The notes under the pieces are model-generated. The model did not search any database, was not told the origin of the DNA, and worked only from the letters and a program-made list of their open reading frames with translations. Made by a program: the position numbers and the translations under genes. Shown here piece by piece: positions 53,892 to 64,000 of a DNA stretch of 64,000 nt. This DNA is from Trifolium pratense (Eukaryota > Streptophyta > Magnoliopsida > Fabales > Fabaceae). The stretch lies in the NCBI RefSeq assembly GCF_020283565.1, contig NC_060065.1:27888409-27952408 (forward strand). The letters are read 5' to 3'. The stretch's first letter is position 1. Every line of letters begins with the position of its first letter.

Positions 53892-56150
53892 TTATATTGA
53901 AGAACTTTCATCAGAGTCCTCCATCACATCCTCAGAACCATCCTCAGACTCACTAGCCTCTTCTTCTTCGTGTCCATTTGGCTCACCCTCAGCCATCTCA
54001 GCAGCTTCCTCAGCCTTGAGTGCCTCAATCACACGGTCTATTTTCAGCTTCCTGGCCTCAAGAGCTCTGCTGGTCTCAGTCAAGTCTGCAATCATCTGTT
54101 TCCTTGAAAGTACACCACTCTGGACAGATGTGCCAACACCTGCTGCAGCATTTGTCCCATCCAGCAGCCTCTGCTCAATCACCAACACCCCTTTCCTTTT
54201 GCAAGGAACATCAGAACTTCTTAGTATATCAGGGTGTTGTTCAAGTATAATATTGCATAGCAGAGTGGGGAGAGCAACTGGCTTCTCAACAGCATATGTT
54301 AAAGCATGACTTAAAGTTTCTTGAAAGAAATATGACCCATAATCAAATTTTGCCTTTGTACCCACAGCATATATGAACTTTCCCAATCCTCTGGCCACAT
54401 CACCTGAATGGGTTGTAGGGACCCAGTTGTGTGCAGCTATCCTATTCAAAACAGCATAAAATGGAGAGAGGGAAGTTGCAGACAACTTAGCCTTGCTTGG
54501 CCATACTTTAACTCTTCCTCCAGTGAGGACCTTGCAGATTTCATTATCTGTGGCTTTCAGAGGAGCCACTTCTTCAGAATCCCTTTGCAAATATTGGTTG
54601 ATCACAGTTGGAGAGAATTGAACACACTTTCCTCGTACAAAAACTTGCCTATATTCAGGGCTTTTTGGATCATTACAGTCTGCAGCCACATTAATCAAAA
54701 ATTCCTTCACAAGCCTGTCATAGCACTTGTCCAAACCAACCACAGTTTTCATCAAACCTGCATACTCAAGAGCTTCTACAACACTAGGACATTCAAGAAT
54801 ATCAGCCTTCAAATTTCTTTCCAGAGCTAACCTTCTATGATATACAAACTTCCACCTTGCAGACCCATTTTCCAGATGAAATGAAACATTATCTAATGGG
54901 GCAGATGGAACAGATTGAGGAACCTTCTTCCTTCCTACACTTTTCCTAGATGTGCTGCCAGATGCAGCAACATCTGTCTCTGGTTCAAAATCAGAATCAC
55001 TAGTTGGAGGAGCTTTTCTTTTCTTGGTCTCTGACCTAGGGACCACTTTACTGACAGGTTTTGGAGGTCCATACACAGGCTTTTTACCAGTAGCCTTTCC
55101 AGTCTTAGAGGGTTTGGGAGTTTGGACAGGTGTGTTAGTAGTCTCTACAGCTTTACCAGCCCTACTTCTAGTCCTCCTAGCCACACTAGCTTCAGAATGT
55201 GCAGGAACAGCCTTATCACTAACAGTAGTTTCATTTTCATTAACAATTATCACCTCAGGAGTTTCATTCACAACTTTATCAGAACCAGCTTCTTTATCAG
55301 TATCCTTTGGTGGGGGACTCTCATCAGACTCAGAATAGTCCACAAGGTTTTCTTGTGCCAAAGATGTGGTAACATCTGGCACCATATTTGGCGCAGCGCC
55401 ATGTGTTGCAACATTCGGCGCAACATGTGTCTCAGGAGCAGTTTTCTTAATGGACTCATTAGCAACAGGATTATTGGTCTCAGTAGAAGCACCAATATTA
55501 TCATCATCAGCAACAGGGGAGTTAGGAACACTTTTCCCCAAATTTTCAGACACAGTAGGTTTCTCTAAACCTAGGTTTTCAACAGAATTTGGAGCATCAG
55601 AGTTTTGATTAAGTGAGTTCTTACCAGATGTGTCAACATTAACCTCTGCAGCTTTTACGACAGGAGTAGCAACACCACTCGATGGAAGTGGATCAACATG
55701 CAGTTCAGACATTGTAAAACTTCTTCTCGATTCAGTTCGCGATTTCTTGCCCTTCTTCTTCGTTTTCTTAATTGAAGAGGAGGGAGATGAAGGATTTATG
55801 CTCGTTCGTGATAATTTTTCCTTTTTCGCAACTGATTTTCTCCTCATCGTTGGACTTGTGGAAGGTATGGTGGTTAGAGGAACAGCATCGATTACCACCT
55901 TTTGTAGTGATGGAGTAGCATCTGACTTTGTTGGTGAAGATTTGACAGAGTTCGACATGATTTGGAATTGAAGTTTTCTGAGAAAAGACAAGGGTGGAGA
56001 AATGTTGATGCGGAAGATGGATAGTTTTTGAGCGTGAGAGAGAGAATGAATGAGCAGTAATGATTGTGGTTGAAGGAGGTTGTGGGAAGTTGAATGAGAA
56101 CTTCCTTGATTTGCGTGTAACTTAAAGTGATGAGAGGTAGTTACACGCAT
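53892..56150 (-). CDS. Element G ORF2 (plant-transposon-type domain), in frame after a leaky stop
   Basis: 752 aa from the ATG at 56150; MSNSVKSSPTKSD at 55958 could also start it. It lies in the gag-pol frame five codons after the UAG, so it is probably made as a readthrough extension. The N-terminus is Ser/Lys-rich with nuclear-localisation-like runs (KKTKKKGKKSR, KKRKAPP). A folded part (about aa 430-650) has SARWKFVYHRRLALERNL, VRGKCVQFSPTVINQYL, PTTHSGDVARGLGKFIYAVGT and LPTLLCNIILEQHPDI. The C-terminus is a helical, then acidic tail. No membrane segment or signal peptide seen. G words fall in linker parts (54122-54158, 54948-54979, 55353-55433). Function unknown; a nuclear role is more plausible than an envelope. 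Confidence 0.85.
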   Translation of the reverse strand: MRVTTSHHFKLHANQGSSHSTSHNLLQPQSLLLIHSLSHAQKLSIFRINISPPLSFLRKLQFQIMSNSVKSSPTKSDATPSLQKVVIDAVPLTTIPSTSPTMRRKSVAKKEKLSRTSINPSSPSSSIKKTKKKGKKSRTESRRSFTMSELHVDPLPSSGVATPVVKAAEVNVDTSGKNSLNQNSDAPNSVENLGLEKPTVSENLGKSVPNSPVADDDNIGASTETNNPVANESIKKTAPETHVAPNVATHGAAPNMVPDVTTSLAQENLVDYSESDESPPPKDTDKEAGSDKVVNETPEVIIVNENETTVSDKAVPAHSEASVARRTRSRAGKAVETTNTPVQTPKPSKTGKATGKKPVYGPPKPVSKVVPRSETKKRKAPPTSDSDFEPETDVAASGSTSRKSVGRKKVPQSVPSAPLDNVSFHLENGSARWKFVYHRRLALERNLKADILECPSVVEALEYAGLMKTVVGLDKCYDRLVKEFLINVAADCNDPKSPEYRQVFVRGKCVQFSPTVINQYLQRDSEEVAPLKATDNEICKVLTGGRVKVWPSKAKLSATSLSPFYAVLNRIAAHNWVPTTHSGDVARGLGKFIYAVGTKAKFDYGSYFFQETLSHALTYAVEKPVALPTLLCNIILEQHPDILRSSDVPCKRKGVLVIEQRLLDGTNAAAGVGTSVQSGVLSRKQMIADLTETSRALEARKLKIDRVIEALKAEEAAEMAEGEPNGHEEEEASESEDGSEDVMEDSDESSSI

Positions 56151-56156
56151 TGCCTG

Positions 56157-56168
56157 CTGTAACTGCTA
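56157..56168 (-). promoter_or_regulatory. Leaky stop codon context UAG CAG UUA between G pol and ORF2
   Basis: The minus strand reads TAG CAG TTA CAG, matching the UAG-CAR-YYA readthrough motif known from tobamoviruses and reported for the Sirevirus SIRE1. The downstream frame is open to the end of ORF2. Confidence 0.8.
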
Positions 56169-59100
56169 TTTGTCTTCAAAAAGGCAAATTCCAAGTTTGC
56201 CTCTTAAATTTTCAAATTGACTTGCATCCAACGCTTTAGTAAAAATGTCTGCTAATTGTTCTTCCGATGCAATGTGCTCAAGTGTAACAATTTTTTCTTC
56301 TACAAGCTCCCTTATAAAATGATGACGTATATCAATGTGCTTAGTCCTACTATGTTGAATAGGATTTTTAGAAATGTTTATAGCACTAAGATTGTCACAG
56401 TAAAGTGTCATGACATCTTGCTCCACACTATATTCCTTCAACATTTGTCTCATCCATAACAATTGAGAGCAACTACTCCCAGCTGCTATATATTCTGCCT
56501 CAGCTGTTGATAGAGACACACTATTTTGCTTCTTACTAAACCAAGATACTAGATTGTTTCCTAAGAAGAAACATGCACCGGAGGTGCTCTTTCTATCATC
56601 AGCACTTCCAGCCCAATCTGCATCACAATATCCAATTAAGGTAGAATCATTACCATGAGAGTATAGAATTCCATAGCCACATGTGCCATTGACATATTTG
56701 AAGATCCTCTTTACTTGAGTCAGATGACTCATCTTGGGTTCAGATTGGTATCTAGCACAAACTCCAACTGCAAACATGATATCCGGCCTGCTAGCTGTGA
56801 GATATAGTAGGCTTCCAATCATACTTCTATAGAGACTTTGATCCACATCAACCCCTTTCTCATCTTTGGTAAGCTTCAAGTGTGTAGGTGCAGGTGTCCT
56901 TTTGTGACTACCACCTTCCATACCAAATTTCTTCACAATGTTTCTTGCATATTTTTCTTGAGAGATAAATATGGTGTCTTCCATTTGTTTGACCTGAAGA
57001 CCTAAAAAATAAGTTAGCTCACCTACAAGACTCATTTCAAATTCAGATTGCATTTGATGCACAAAATGTTCCACCATTTGTCGCGACATTCCACCAAATA
57101 CAATATCATCTACATATATCTGAGCTATCATTAGCTTCCCTTTCTCTTCTCTTACAAATAGGGTTTTATCATTACCACCCTTCTTGTATCCATGGCTGAC
57201 AAGAAATTCAGTCAACCTTTCATACCATGCTCTAGGGGCTTGTTTCAATCCATAAAGTGCTTTCTTTAGTTTGTAAACATGGTTAGGAAAGCTTGGATCT
57301 ACAAACCCTTTTGGTTGCTCAACATATACCTCTTCATTTAGATAGCCATTTAGGAATGCACTTTTTACATCCATTTGATATAGCTTGAATTTTAAAATGC
57401 ATGCCACAGCCAAGAGTAATCTTATGGACTCCAAGCGAGCAACTGGAGCAAAAGTCTCATCAAAATCTACTCCTTCTATCTGGGTGTATCCTTGTGCTAC
57501 AAGTCTGGCTTTATTTCTAGTAATATCACCATTTTCATCAGTTTTGTTCTTGTACACCCACTTTGTACCAATAACATTTATACCATCTGGTCTAGGTACC
57601 AGATCCCATACCTCACTTCTTTTGAACTGAGTTAGTTCCTCCTGCATAGCATTGATCCAGTATTCATCAGTCAAAGCTTCTTTAACATTCTTTGGTTCAA
57701 TCTTTGATATGAAACATGAATTGGAGATTGCTTCTTTTGATCTTCTTGTTGCAATTCCTTGATTTGGATTTCCAATGACAAGTTCCAGAGGATGATTCTT
57801 CTGTGTTCTAGTAGATGGTCCCTTGTTTGGTCTAGGAACCTTTGTAGTAGACTCAGAATGTTGATCAGGTTCAGGTTCAGTTTGATCATCATCAGGTGTT
57901 GGGACAGGTGTTATGACATCTGTCTCTTCAGCTGGATCTGCACTTGTTGTATCACTGTCATCAACAACAACATTAATTGATTCCATCATCGTTCTTGTTC
58001 TGGAGTTAAAAACCCTGTACGCTCTGCTGTTGGTTGAGTAACCTAAAAATATCCCCTCATCACTTTTGGGATCCAATTTTCTCCTAGGTTCTCTATCTGC
58101 CAGGATATAACATTTTGACCCAAACACATGGAAGTACTTCACAGTAGGCTTCCTATTCTTCCATAGTTCATACAACGTTGTAGCAGTACCTTTCCTTAAT
58201 GTTACTCTATTGTGAATGTAACATGCTGTATTCATGGCTTCAGCCCAGAACTTGTAAGGAACATTTTTGGCATGCAACATTACTCTAGCAGATTCTTGTA
58301 AGGTTCTATTCTTTCTTTCAACCACACCATTTTGTTGAGGTGTAATTGGTGAAGAGAATTCATGAATTATTCCTTCAGCAGCACAAAAATCAGCAAATTT
58401 AGAGTTTTCAAACTCCTTACCATGGTCACTTCTGATTCTTACAATACCACAGTCTTTCTCCTTTTGAAGTTGTACACAAAGATTTTTGAATTCCTCAAAA
58501 GTCTCAGATTTTTCCCTAATGAAATTCACCCAAGTATATCTAGAGAAGTCATCAACAATAACAAGAACATATTTCTTACCTCCAAGACTCTCAACTTGTA
58601 TGGGCCCCATCAGATCCATATGTAGTAATTCAAGAACTCTAGAGGTGGACAAGTGTTGCAACTTTTGGTGCGACACTTTGGTTTGCTTTCCAATCTGACA
58701 TTCACCACAGATATTGCCTTCCTGTATCTGTAAGCTAGGTAGTCCTCTGACAGCTTCTTCTGATATGACTCTCTTCATGCTCTTCAGGTTAAGGTGTCCT
58801 AATTTTTGATGCCACAGCTTAACCTCTTCATTTTTAGTTAAGAGACATGTAGATACATTACCTTCTTCAAGAGGAACCCACAAGTAACAATTATCCTTCG
58901 ATCTAACACCCTTCATCAGGATGTCACCTTCATTATTGGTAACAAGACATTCATTTTTTGTAAAGTTGACTTGCATGCCTTGATCACATAGTTGGCTTAT
59001 ACTGATTAGATTGGCAGTTAGTCCTTTTACAAGGAGAACATTTTCAAGTTTTGGTAGACCATGGTCAATAAGTCTTCCAATACCTTTGATTTCCCCCTTT

Positions 59101-61109
59101 GCTCCATCTCCAAATGTCACAAAACTTGTGGCATAAGATTTTACTTCCTTTAAATATTTTTCAACACCAGTCATGTGTCTGGAACAGCCACTATCAAAGT
59201 ACCAATCTTCTTTTGATGATGCTCTGAGAGATGTATGGGCAATCAGACTTTTCCCACTGCTTTCAGCTGTATACTCCTTGGTATTGGTTGCATCATCTTT
59301 TTGCTTCCATTCCATCTTTGTTTTAGTGATGGACTGATCAGGTTCTTGTGGAGTTTCACTTGGATAACCATACAGTTTGTAGCAATAAGGCCTTATGTGC
59401 CCCTTTTTTCCACAGTGATGACATCTCCATGAATGGTACCTGCTTCTTGGTCTAGGTATAAACCTAGGTCTCTGCCATCTTTGCTGATGTGGTGCCACAT
59501 GTGGCAACACTTGTCTCTGCTGTCTAGGAGACAGGTGTGGCGACATCCTGTCATGCATTTTTGGAGGTGGTTGTTTCCTTATCTCAGGCATATATTTCCC
59601 CTCTTTGTTGTAATCCATAATCCTATTAATATTTTTGTATTCATACCCAATACCAGTTTTGGATTTGCTAGGAACTGGCAGAGTTTCCAGGATTTCATCT
59701 AGATCACTTCCTTTGAATAGCCTAAGAACATGTTTCTTTAAATTCTCAAGATGAGAGTTTAATTCAGTTACCTCTTCATTTAGATGGGCTATTTCAGTCA
59801 GTTGTTTGATCTTGTCAGCTTCTAAGTTGATGATGGTAGCCTTCTGTTCCTCAATGATCTTTAAACTATCTTCCCATTTAGTACTAAATTCAGAGATTCT
59901 TGACATATTAGCAGCTCTCTCAGTTTGCAACTTAGTGATTGTTTCTTTTTGTTCTTCAGAGACTCTGCAGACTTCTGCACTCTTTAGACACAGCTTTTTA
60001 TATGATTCAGCCAGTTCATCAAAGGTCAGTTCTTCTTCACATGATTCAGTGTCAGATGTGCAAACACTTGTCAATGCATGTATAGCCTTTGCAGTATCAG
60101 TTTCTCCTTCAGAATCTTCATCTGACCAAGTTACAGTTAACCCCTTCTTTTGTTTCTTCAGAAAGGTACCACATTCACTTCTAATGTGACCAAACCCCTC
60201 ACATTCATGGCATTGAACACCCTTATTTGGAGCTGATTTTTCATCTGTTACAGGTTTTCTGAAGTTCCTGTAAGTGTTGCGCCCAATGTCAGCTGCACCT
60301 GTCTTAGGGCGTTTGTCCATTCTCTTCAGTACTTTATTAAATTGTTTTCCCAAAAGAACCATTGCATCAGAGATGCTTTGTTCAGACTCTGTGTCACTCA
60401 GTTGATCTTCTTCCTCAGCATTTGAAACAAAGGCAATACTTTTGTTTTTCTTATCCATCTTTTCATTTGCAGCTACCTCATAGGTTTGTAGTGAACCAAC
60501 CAGTTCATCTAGCTTCATATCTGTGATATCCTTTGCTTCTTCTATAGCTGTGACTTTCATGTCAAACTTCTTAGGTAGAGACCTGAGCATTTTTCTTACC
60601 AGCTTTTCTTCAGGTATCTTTTCACCCAAGGCATCAAATTGATTGTCAAAGTCAAGTATGGTCATGTGAAAATCCTGAATGGTTTCATCATCATTCATTC
60701 TAAGATTCTCAAACTTAGTTGTTAGGAGTTGTAGCTTAGACAACTTCACTTTAGAGGTACCTTCATGAACAGTCTCAAGAATTGTCCAAGCTTCCTTAGC
60801 ACAAACACACTTTTTGATGAGTCTGAATATGTGTTTGTCAACACCATTATATAGTGCATATAATGCTTTTGAGTTTGCAAGAGCAAGCTCATCCTCTTCT
60901 TTGGACCATTCTTCAGCAGATTTCAACTCAAGAGTTGGTTTGCCATCTTTGTCCATCTTCACAGGTGGAGTCCACCCTCTCAGAACTGCCTTCCAAGTCT
61001 TGCTATCAATTTGTTTTAGAAAGGCCATCATGCGGGACTTCCAATAGTCATAGTTTGAAGCACCAACCAGAAGAGGTGGTCTGGTAACAAAACCTCCTTC
61101 TTTGTCCAT
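56166..61109 (-). CDS. Element G gag-pol polyprotein, intact
   Basis: 1647 aa from [14 protein letters not shown], 70 bp after the LTR. Gag core ([13 protein letters not shown]), knuckle [14 protein letters not shown] (about aa 302), coiled coil (about 380-490), a G-word-encoded segment [13 protein letters not shown] (59484-59552), knuckle [14 protein letters not shown] (about 565), protease [13 protein letters not shown] (about 632), integrase zinc module HQKLGH...CGECQIGKQ (about 765-805), D-D-E at HMDLMGP (about 831), [11 protein letters not shown] (about 895) and NGVVERKNR (about 931), [18 protein letters not shown] and YVDDIVFGG (about 1333), RNase [10 protein letters not shown] (about 1497) and STAEAEYIA, ending ADIFTKAL...LFEDK. 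No stop, shift or missing catalytic residue was found. Gag and Pol share one frame, unlike F. Confidence 0.96.
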   Translation of the reverse strand: MDKEGGFVTRPPLLVGASNYDYWKSRMMAFLKQIDSKTWKAVLRGWTPPVKMDKDGKPTLELKSAEEWSKEEDELALANSKALYALYNGVDKHIFRLIKKCVCAKEAWTILETVHEGTSKVKLSKLQLLTTKFENLRMNDDETIQDFHMTILDFDNQFDALGEKIPEEKLVRKMLRSLPKKFDMKVTAIEEAKDITDMKLDELVGSLQTYEVAANEKMDKKNKSIAFVSNAEEEDQLSDTESEQSISDAMVLLGKQFNKVLKRMDKRPKTGAADIGRNTYRNFRKPVTDEKSAPNKGVQCHECEGFGHIRSECGTFLKKQKKGLTVTWSDEDSEGETDTAKAIHALTSVCTSDTESCEEELTFDELAESYKKLCLKSAEVCRVSEEQKETITKLQTERAANMSRISEFSTKWEDSLKIIEEQKATIINLEADKIKQLTEIAHLNEEVTELNSHLENLKKHVLRLFKGSDLDEILETLPVPSKSKTGIGYEYKNINRIMDYNKEGKYMPEIRKQPPPKMHDRMSPHLSPRQQRQVLPHVAPHQQRWQRPRFIPRPRSRYHSWRCHHCGKKGHIRPYCYKLYGYPSETPQEPDQSITKTKMEWKQKDDATNTKEYTAESSGKSLIAHTSLRASSKEDWYFDSGCSRHMTGVEKYLKEVKSYATSFVTFGDGAKGEIKGIGRLIDHGLPKLENVLLVKGLTANLISISQLCDQGMQVNFTKNECLVTNNEGDILMKGVRSKDNCYLWVPLEEGNVSTCLLTKNEEVKLWHQKLGHLNLKSMKRVISEEAVRGLPSLQIQEGNICGECQIGKQTKVSHQKLQHLSTSRVLELLHMDLMGPIQVESLGGKKYVLVIVDDFSRYTWVNFIREKSETFEEFKNLCVQLQKEKDCGIVRIRSDHGKEFENSKFADFCAAEGIIHEFSSPITPQQNGVVERKNRTLQESARVMLHAKNVPYKFWAEAMNTACYIHNRVTLRKGTATTLYELWKNRKPTVKYFHVFGSKCYILADREPRRKLDPKSDEGIFLGYSTNSRAYRVFNSRTRTMMESINVVVDDSDTTSADPAEETDVITPVPTPDDDQTEPEPDQHSESTTKVPRPNKGPSTRTQKNHPLELVIGNPNQGIATRRSKEAISNSCFISKIEPKNVKEALTDEYWINAMQEELTQFKRSEVWDLVPRPDGINVIGTKWVYKNKTDENGDITRNKARLVAQGYTQIEGVDFDETFAPVARLESIRLLLAVACILKFKLYQMDVKSAFLNGYLNEEVYVEQPKGFVDPSFPNHVYKLKKALYGLKQAPRAWYERLTEFLVSHGYKKGGNDKTLFVREEKGKLMIAQIYVDDIVFGGMSRQMVEHFVHQMQSEFEMSLVGELTYFLGLQVKQMEDTIFISQEKYARNIVKKFGMEGGSHKRTPAPTHLKLTKDEKGVDVDQSLYRSMIGSLLYLTASRPDIMFAVGVCARYQSEPKMSHLTQVKRIFKYVNGTCGYGILYSHGNDSTLIGYCDADWAGSADDRKSTSGACFFLGNNLVSWFSKKQNSVSLSTAEAEYIAAGSSCSQLLWMRQMLKEYSVEQDVMTLYCDNLSAINISKNPIQHSRTKHIDIRHHFIRELVEEKIVTLEHIASEEQLADIFTKALDASQFENLRGKLGICLFEDK

Positions 61110-61165
61110 CCTTGCCAGAAAAAGTTTCCCTGGAGCTCACCCTAAAAATTCAGAACAGGGTGCCT

Positions 61166-61177
61166 GCTCTGATGCCA
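61166..61177 (-). other. Primer-binding site of element G
   Basis: Minus strand TGGCATCAGAGC two bases after the 5' LTR, initiator tRNA-Met type, the same variant as in F and B. Confidence 0.92.
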
Positions 61178-61179
61178 AT

Positions 61180-62219
61180 TGAAATTCCTGGCACACAGTG
61201 GACAGGTGTTGCTCAAGGTGTAGCAACACTTGTCTGTTGTAGACAGATGTTGTTACTAGTGCGCCAACACTTGTCTATAAACAGAGCAAATAACATAAAA
61301 CAATACAAACAGCAAAGTAAATAACACACGAGAGTTGTTAACCCAGTTCAGCCTAAAGCCTACTCTGGGGGATACCAATCCAGGAATGAAGTCCACTATC
61401 AGCAGTATTACTTCGAAGCTAAACTCACCCGTTTACAACTTCTCACTTAATCACTACCCAATGACCCTTCTACCTAGGAACTCCTAGATATGAGACCCCG
61501 TCCCAATTCCCACCTTAGCAACACAGACAGCGCTGCTATTCAACTCAGACGATTACAACGATTGGAGACACACTCCTACAAACTAGGATTCACTCTTGCT
61601 TAAAAGCTTGCGAGTAAACCACACAACACAATAGAACAATCTCCGTACTTCAAAGCTTAGGAGAAGTTCACACTTACAACTCAATAACACTCAGGTCCTA
61701 AGCTTGCATCAATGAGACACAAGATAGGCTCACAATTAACACTCTAAAATCCCTAAAAACACACGCTTTGTAAGACTCGATTTTAGATGCTTGAAACCAT
61801 ATGCTTGCCTTCGTATTTATAGTAGTTGAACGACTTGGGCTTCAAGAAAAATTAGGGCTTCTAGAATTGCGGCAGCAGTGATATATTTTTGAAAACAATA
61901 GTTATATTTTTGAAACCGCAAAAATATATTTTCCAAAAATATAATTCTTTTGGAAAATAAAACTAGGGTTTAGCTGCCTCATGAAACACATTAAACACGT
62001 GCGCCTTCCTCTGTAAGAAACCTTGACATAATTCTTCAAACAGATCTTCAAAAGATTGAGTAGAAAATAATAACATCCAGCTGGCGCGCGCAGAACAGAG
62101 TCAGGTGTTGTTCCAAAGTGTCACAACATTTGTCACAACACTTGGGGTCAGCACACTTGTCTCAACACTTGGCTAAAATATGTTTTTGCAAAATGTAGCC
62201 AATATACAAAAACCCAACA
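61180..62219 (-). repeat. 5' LTR of element G
   Basis: 1040 bp, apparently identical to the 3' LTR. TATAAATA (minus strand) at 61814-61821 is the likely promoter element. Confidence 0.95.
61814..61821 (-). promoter_or_regulatory. TATA box of the G 5' LTR
   Basis: Minus-strand TATAAATA in CTACTATAAATACG, about 400 bp into the 1040-bp LTR. Confidence 0.7.
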
Positions 62220-62224
62220 ATTAT

Positions 62225-62460
62225 AAACATAGAAGTATAATACTCACACATCTACTCACAAGAAGAATGGATAATCTAATCCAATTCACATCACTCATAG
62301 TCCCTAAACGAACAACATGAATGATTTCACAAAACAAACACAACAAAATTGTTAGACAAACACGACTGACACACAATACTCACTTGGTCTGACTGCACAG
62401 ACCTGCTCTGATCGACACATAACCCACACAGTCCGAAGACAACGGGGCTCTGATACCAAT
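62225..62460 (-). other. E-outer interior, PBS side
   Basis: Matches 5847-6078 of E-inner with few differences. It ends with the PBS (62447-62458, minus strand TGGTATCAGAGC). Non-coding. Confidence 0.88.
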
Positions 62461-63210
62461 TGTAACACCCAAACCCATTATTTATATATTTCTACCTTTA
62501 GTAAAATCTTTTTCAAAATACGCAACGGAAATCACATTTAATTTATTGAATATCGGTTCGAGTATTACACTCCTCTACCAAAATAATACTAATGTAGTTA
62601 ATTAGTAAAAATAGTGTTTATACAAATCTTTGAATCAAATAATGTATTTATTGATTATACAAAACAACCTAGACAATAGACTTTATATACAATATAAAAC
62701 CCTTTCCCGTGTCACAATCAGAGCGGAGCTTCACCGACGACTCGACATCGAATACCACAAAATCCTGTAAAATCTGGACCCCCAACGGTCCAGTACATAA
62801 CACATAAAAGAGAGTTAGATAACATACTCAAAATATACAAGTGTAAGTAAAGGGTACTTAAACACTTCTTCATAAAACATGCATAATCATACATTATACA
62901 TATACTTCATTTATCACATAATCAATCATCCACAAAATACACCAAACATATAGTTTCACGTCGTCTCGGACAATACCAAAACATCGACAAATACATTGTT
63001 CAGATTATGGTCATGACGGACCCTGCGTTGTTCATTTTATAGTCATGACGGACTCTGCTCCTCACATACGGATTAACAATCAACATTTACCAAGTATGTG
63101 TCAAACATCATTTATTATAAAATGCACACATAATCCCTAATGCAATCTAATGCTTCACATTCATGTTATGTCCTCTAGACACCTCTAATGCATGTGGTAC
63201 CATCGTCTTT

Positions 63211-63487
63211 ATCAGAGTATTTCACCTCCGATATCCGTCTTTATCAAACAAATATAGTTCGATATCCTTCTTTATTGGACAAGCCAATATCCCTAAATAT
63301 TCATGATGCATGCACTCAAAACTCATGAATATATTCATCAACAATTTTGGCATATAGCCCGTCAACAATAACGTGGAACACTATCCAACGTCCGTCTTTA
63401 TTAAGATAATCAATACCTTAATATCCGTCTTTATTAGAATAACATAATTCTAATATCCTTCTTTATTAAGTTGATTAACACCTTAAT
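63211..63487 (-). repeat. Hairpin array of the E-outer LTR
   Basis: Same architecture as 1091-1395 but without the ATCGAAT/ATTCGAT hairpin. The first hairpin, ATCAGAG...CTCCGAT on plus, pairs over seven positions with one wobble in the sense RNA, better than its E-inner counterpart. Confidence 0.78.
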
Positions 63488-63669
63488 ATACTTCATTTAT
63501 ACTTCATACATGATTAACAATCAATTAACGATTAGCAATGAGCATTATAAGCATCAACAATCATCAACAAGCATCAACAATCATCAACAAGCATCAACAA
63601 TCATGTAAGAATAAGACACTAATTGAAAATACATGCAAAGGAAGATAGCAGATCAAAAATTGGTGAAAT

Positions 63670-63830
63670 CTGCAGTATTTCCGCCTGGGGCGGAAATATT
63701 TACGTTTGGGGCGGAAGTTTACGTTTGAGGCGGAAATGTTTACGCCTGAGGCGTAAAAACTTCTGAAAGGTTGGCTGCTCACTGTTCTGCCGTTTCAGGC
63801 GGAAATTATTGTGCCTGAGGCGGAAAAACA
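63670..63830. repeat. GC-rich palindrome cluster of the E-outer LTR
   Basis: CCGCCTGGGGCGGAAAT, TTTGGGGCGG, TTTGAGGCGG, GCCTGAGGCG and GCCTGAGGCGG words, more numerous than at 1570-1690. Some first arms read CGTTT instead of CGCCT. Confidence 0.75.
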
Positions 63831-64000
63831 TGTGTTTTCTACACAAAAACGCCCAAAAATCCCATTTTTCATGTTATAAATCCCAAAAGAGTTTGTATTC
63901 AAGCATAACAAACATAGATAGACACAAAAGGACAGTCCATTTCTCAGATCTACATCATAAACATCGAAAAAGTAAAGATTGAACACTTTTTCATCAAAAC

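Larger units (their letters stand above)
52070..62219 (-). mobile_element. Element G: complete, apparently intact Sirevirus
   Basis: 10150 bp. The LTRs 52070-53109 and 61180-62219 are 1040 bp each and I compared them line by line without finding a difference. PBS 61166-61177 (minus). Gag-pol is 1647 codons, uninterrupted, followed by a UAG in readthrough context and an in-frame 752-aa ORF2. The polypurine tract (53110-53121) directly precedes the 3' LTR. All protease, integrase, RT and RNase H motifs are present. It is the best candidate in the window for a currently or very recently active element. Confidence 0.96.
1..64000 (-). mobile_element. E-outer: LARD-type LTR retrotransposon hosting everything else, truncated at both ends
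   Basis: Seen: an LTR end (1-39) and a long LTR beginning at 62461 bracket an interior bearing a minus-strand PBS (62447-62458) and a minus-strand polypurine tract (about 41-50). Its own interior is 40-265, 49223-52069 and 62225-62460, about 3.3 kb once E-inner and G are removed, with no gag or pol recognisable in any frame. LTRs longer than 1.5 kb flanking a non-coding interior fit the LARD class of non-autonomous elements. LTR ends (TGTAACGACCC...GGGTGTTACA) and internal LTR motifs tie it to the Tekay-like gypsy elements A and D, so enzymes would have to come from such a relative. It is the oldest insertion in the window by nesting order. Confidence 0.9.
62461..64000 (-). repeat. 5' LTR of E-outer, truncated by the window end
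   Basis: 1540 bp visible, homologous to the E-inner LTR but clearly more diverged than the two E-inner LTRs are from each other. It has two 32-bp units (62998-63061) instead of three, a hairpin array lacking one unit (63211-63487), a variant 10-bp array (about 63549-63602) and more GC-rich palindromes (63670-63830). Short frames at 63594-63782 and 63795-63986 are not coding. Confidence 0.92.

Noticed and set aside
53755..56000. Plus-strand frames of 76-184 aa opposite ORF2 of G
   Set aside because: Antisense shadows of a Ser/Lys-rich coding region with no independent domain evidence.
1..64000. Host genes, tRNA or rRNA genes, endogenous pararetrovirus
   Set aside because: Every coding segment is retrotransposon gag, pol or ORF2; no exon-intron host gene, tRNA cloverleaf or virus movement/coat motif was recognised.

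Overview
The window is repetitive plant DNA, with no host gene, tRNA or rRNA visible. It is built entirely from nested LTR retrotransposons. Copia/Sirevirus, Ty3-gypsy Tekay-like and Athila elements together indicate a eudicot with a repeat-rich genome. A legume is possible from the look of the Sirevirus Gag N-termini, but that is a weak guess.

Layout, reconstructed from LTR ends, primer-binding sites (PBS) and 5-bp target-site duplications (TSDs). The outermost unit, E-outer, is a minus-strand element with long LTRs and a non-coding interior (LARD type). It runs off both window ends: LTR end at 1-39, other LTR from 62461. A second copy of the same family, E-inner (266-49217, TSD ATATC), sits inside it. 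The right LTR of E-inner is split by element A (7978-48758, +, Tekay-like gypsy, TSD ATTTC). A is itself split twice. F (13619-24914, +, Sirevirus, TSD CGAAT) lies in the integrase coding region. B (26473-46941, +, deleted Sirevirus, TSD CTTTT) lies in the 3' LTR. B contains C (29356-43153, +, Athila-like gypsy, TSD CAACC). The PBS of C is broken by D (31014-33014), a solo LTR of a Tekay-like family (TSD GGCGC). Separately, E-outer carries G (52070-62219, minus strand, Sirevirus, TSD ATTAT). This gives six levels of nesting (E-outer > E-inner > A > B > C > D), and all seven insertions have exact duplications.

Condition of the elements. G has two LTRs that look identical by eye and intact reading frames: gag-pol, then a UAG in a readthrough context, then an in-frame second ORF. 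F also has identical-looking LTRs and complete gag, pol and ORF2, but a +1 shift separates gag from pol. B has identical-looking LTRs although integrase, reverse transcriptase and most of RNase H are missing, so it was probably mobilised by a relative. C has one nonsense codon in gag and one LTR difference. The gag-pol of A is open apart from the F insertion. E-inner and E-outer carry no gag-pol.

Most unusual signals. (1) Tekay-group LTRs (E, D, weakly A) carry tandem arrays of short hairpins whose stems change in a compensated way while the linker (ATAAAGAAGGATAT) stays constant. (2) The 3' untranslated regions of Sireviruses G and B each carry four hairpins with different stems and a nearly invariant 7-nt loop, TTTATTT. 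(3) Each Sirevirus carries its own near-palindromic word, repeated in its LTRs, UTRs and coding regions at roughly equivalent places. (4) In element A a good splice donor in the LTR leader and a branch point/acceptor just before the gag ATG predict an intron that would remove the hairpins and the PBS. Together these suggest element-specific self-recognition signals, for example packaging, dimerisation or anti-silencing, kept apart from the spliced mRNA. That last step is inference.
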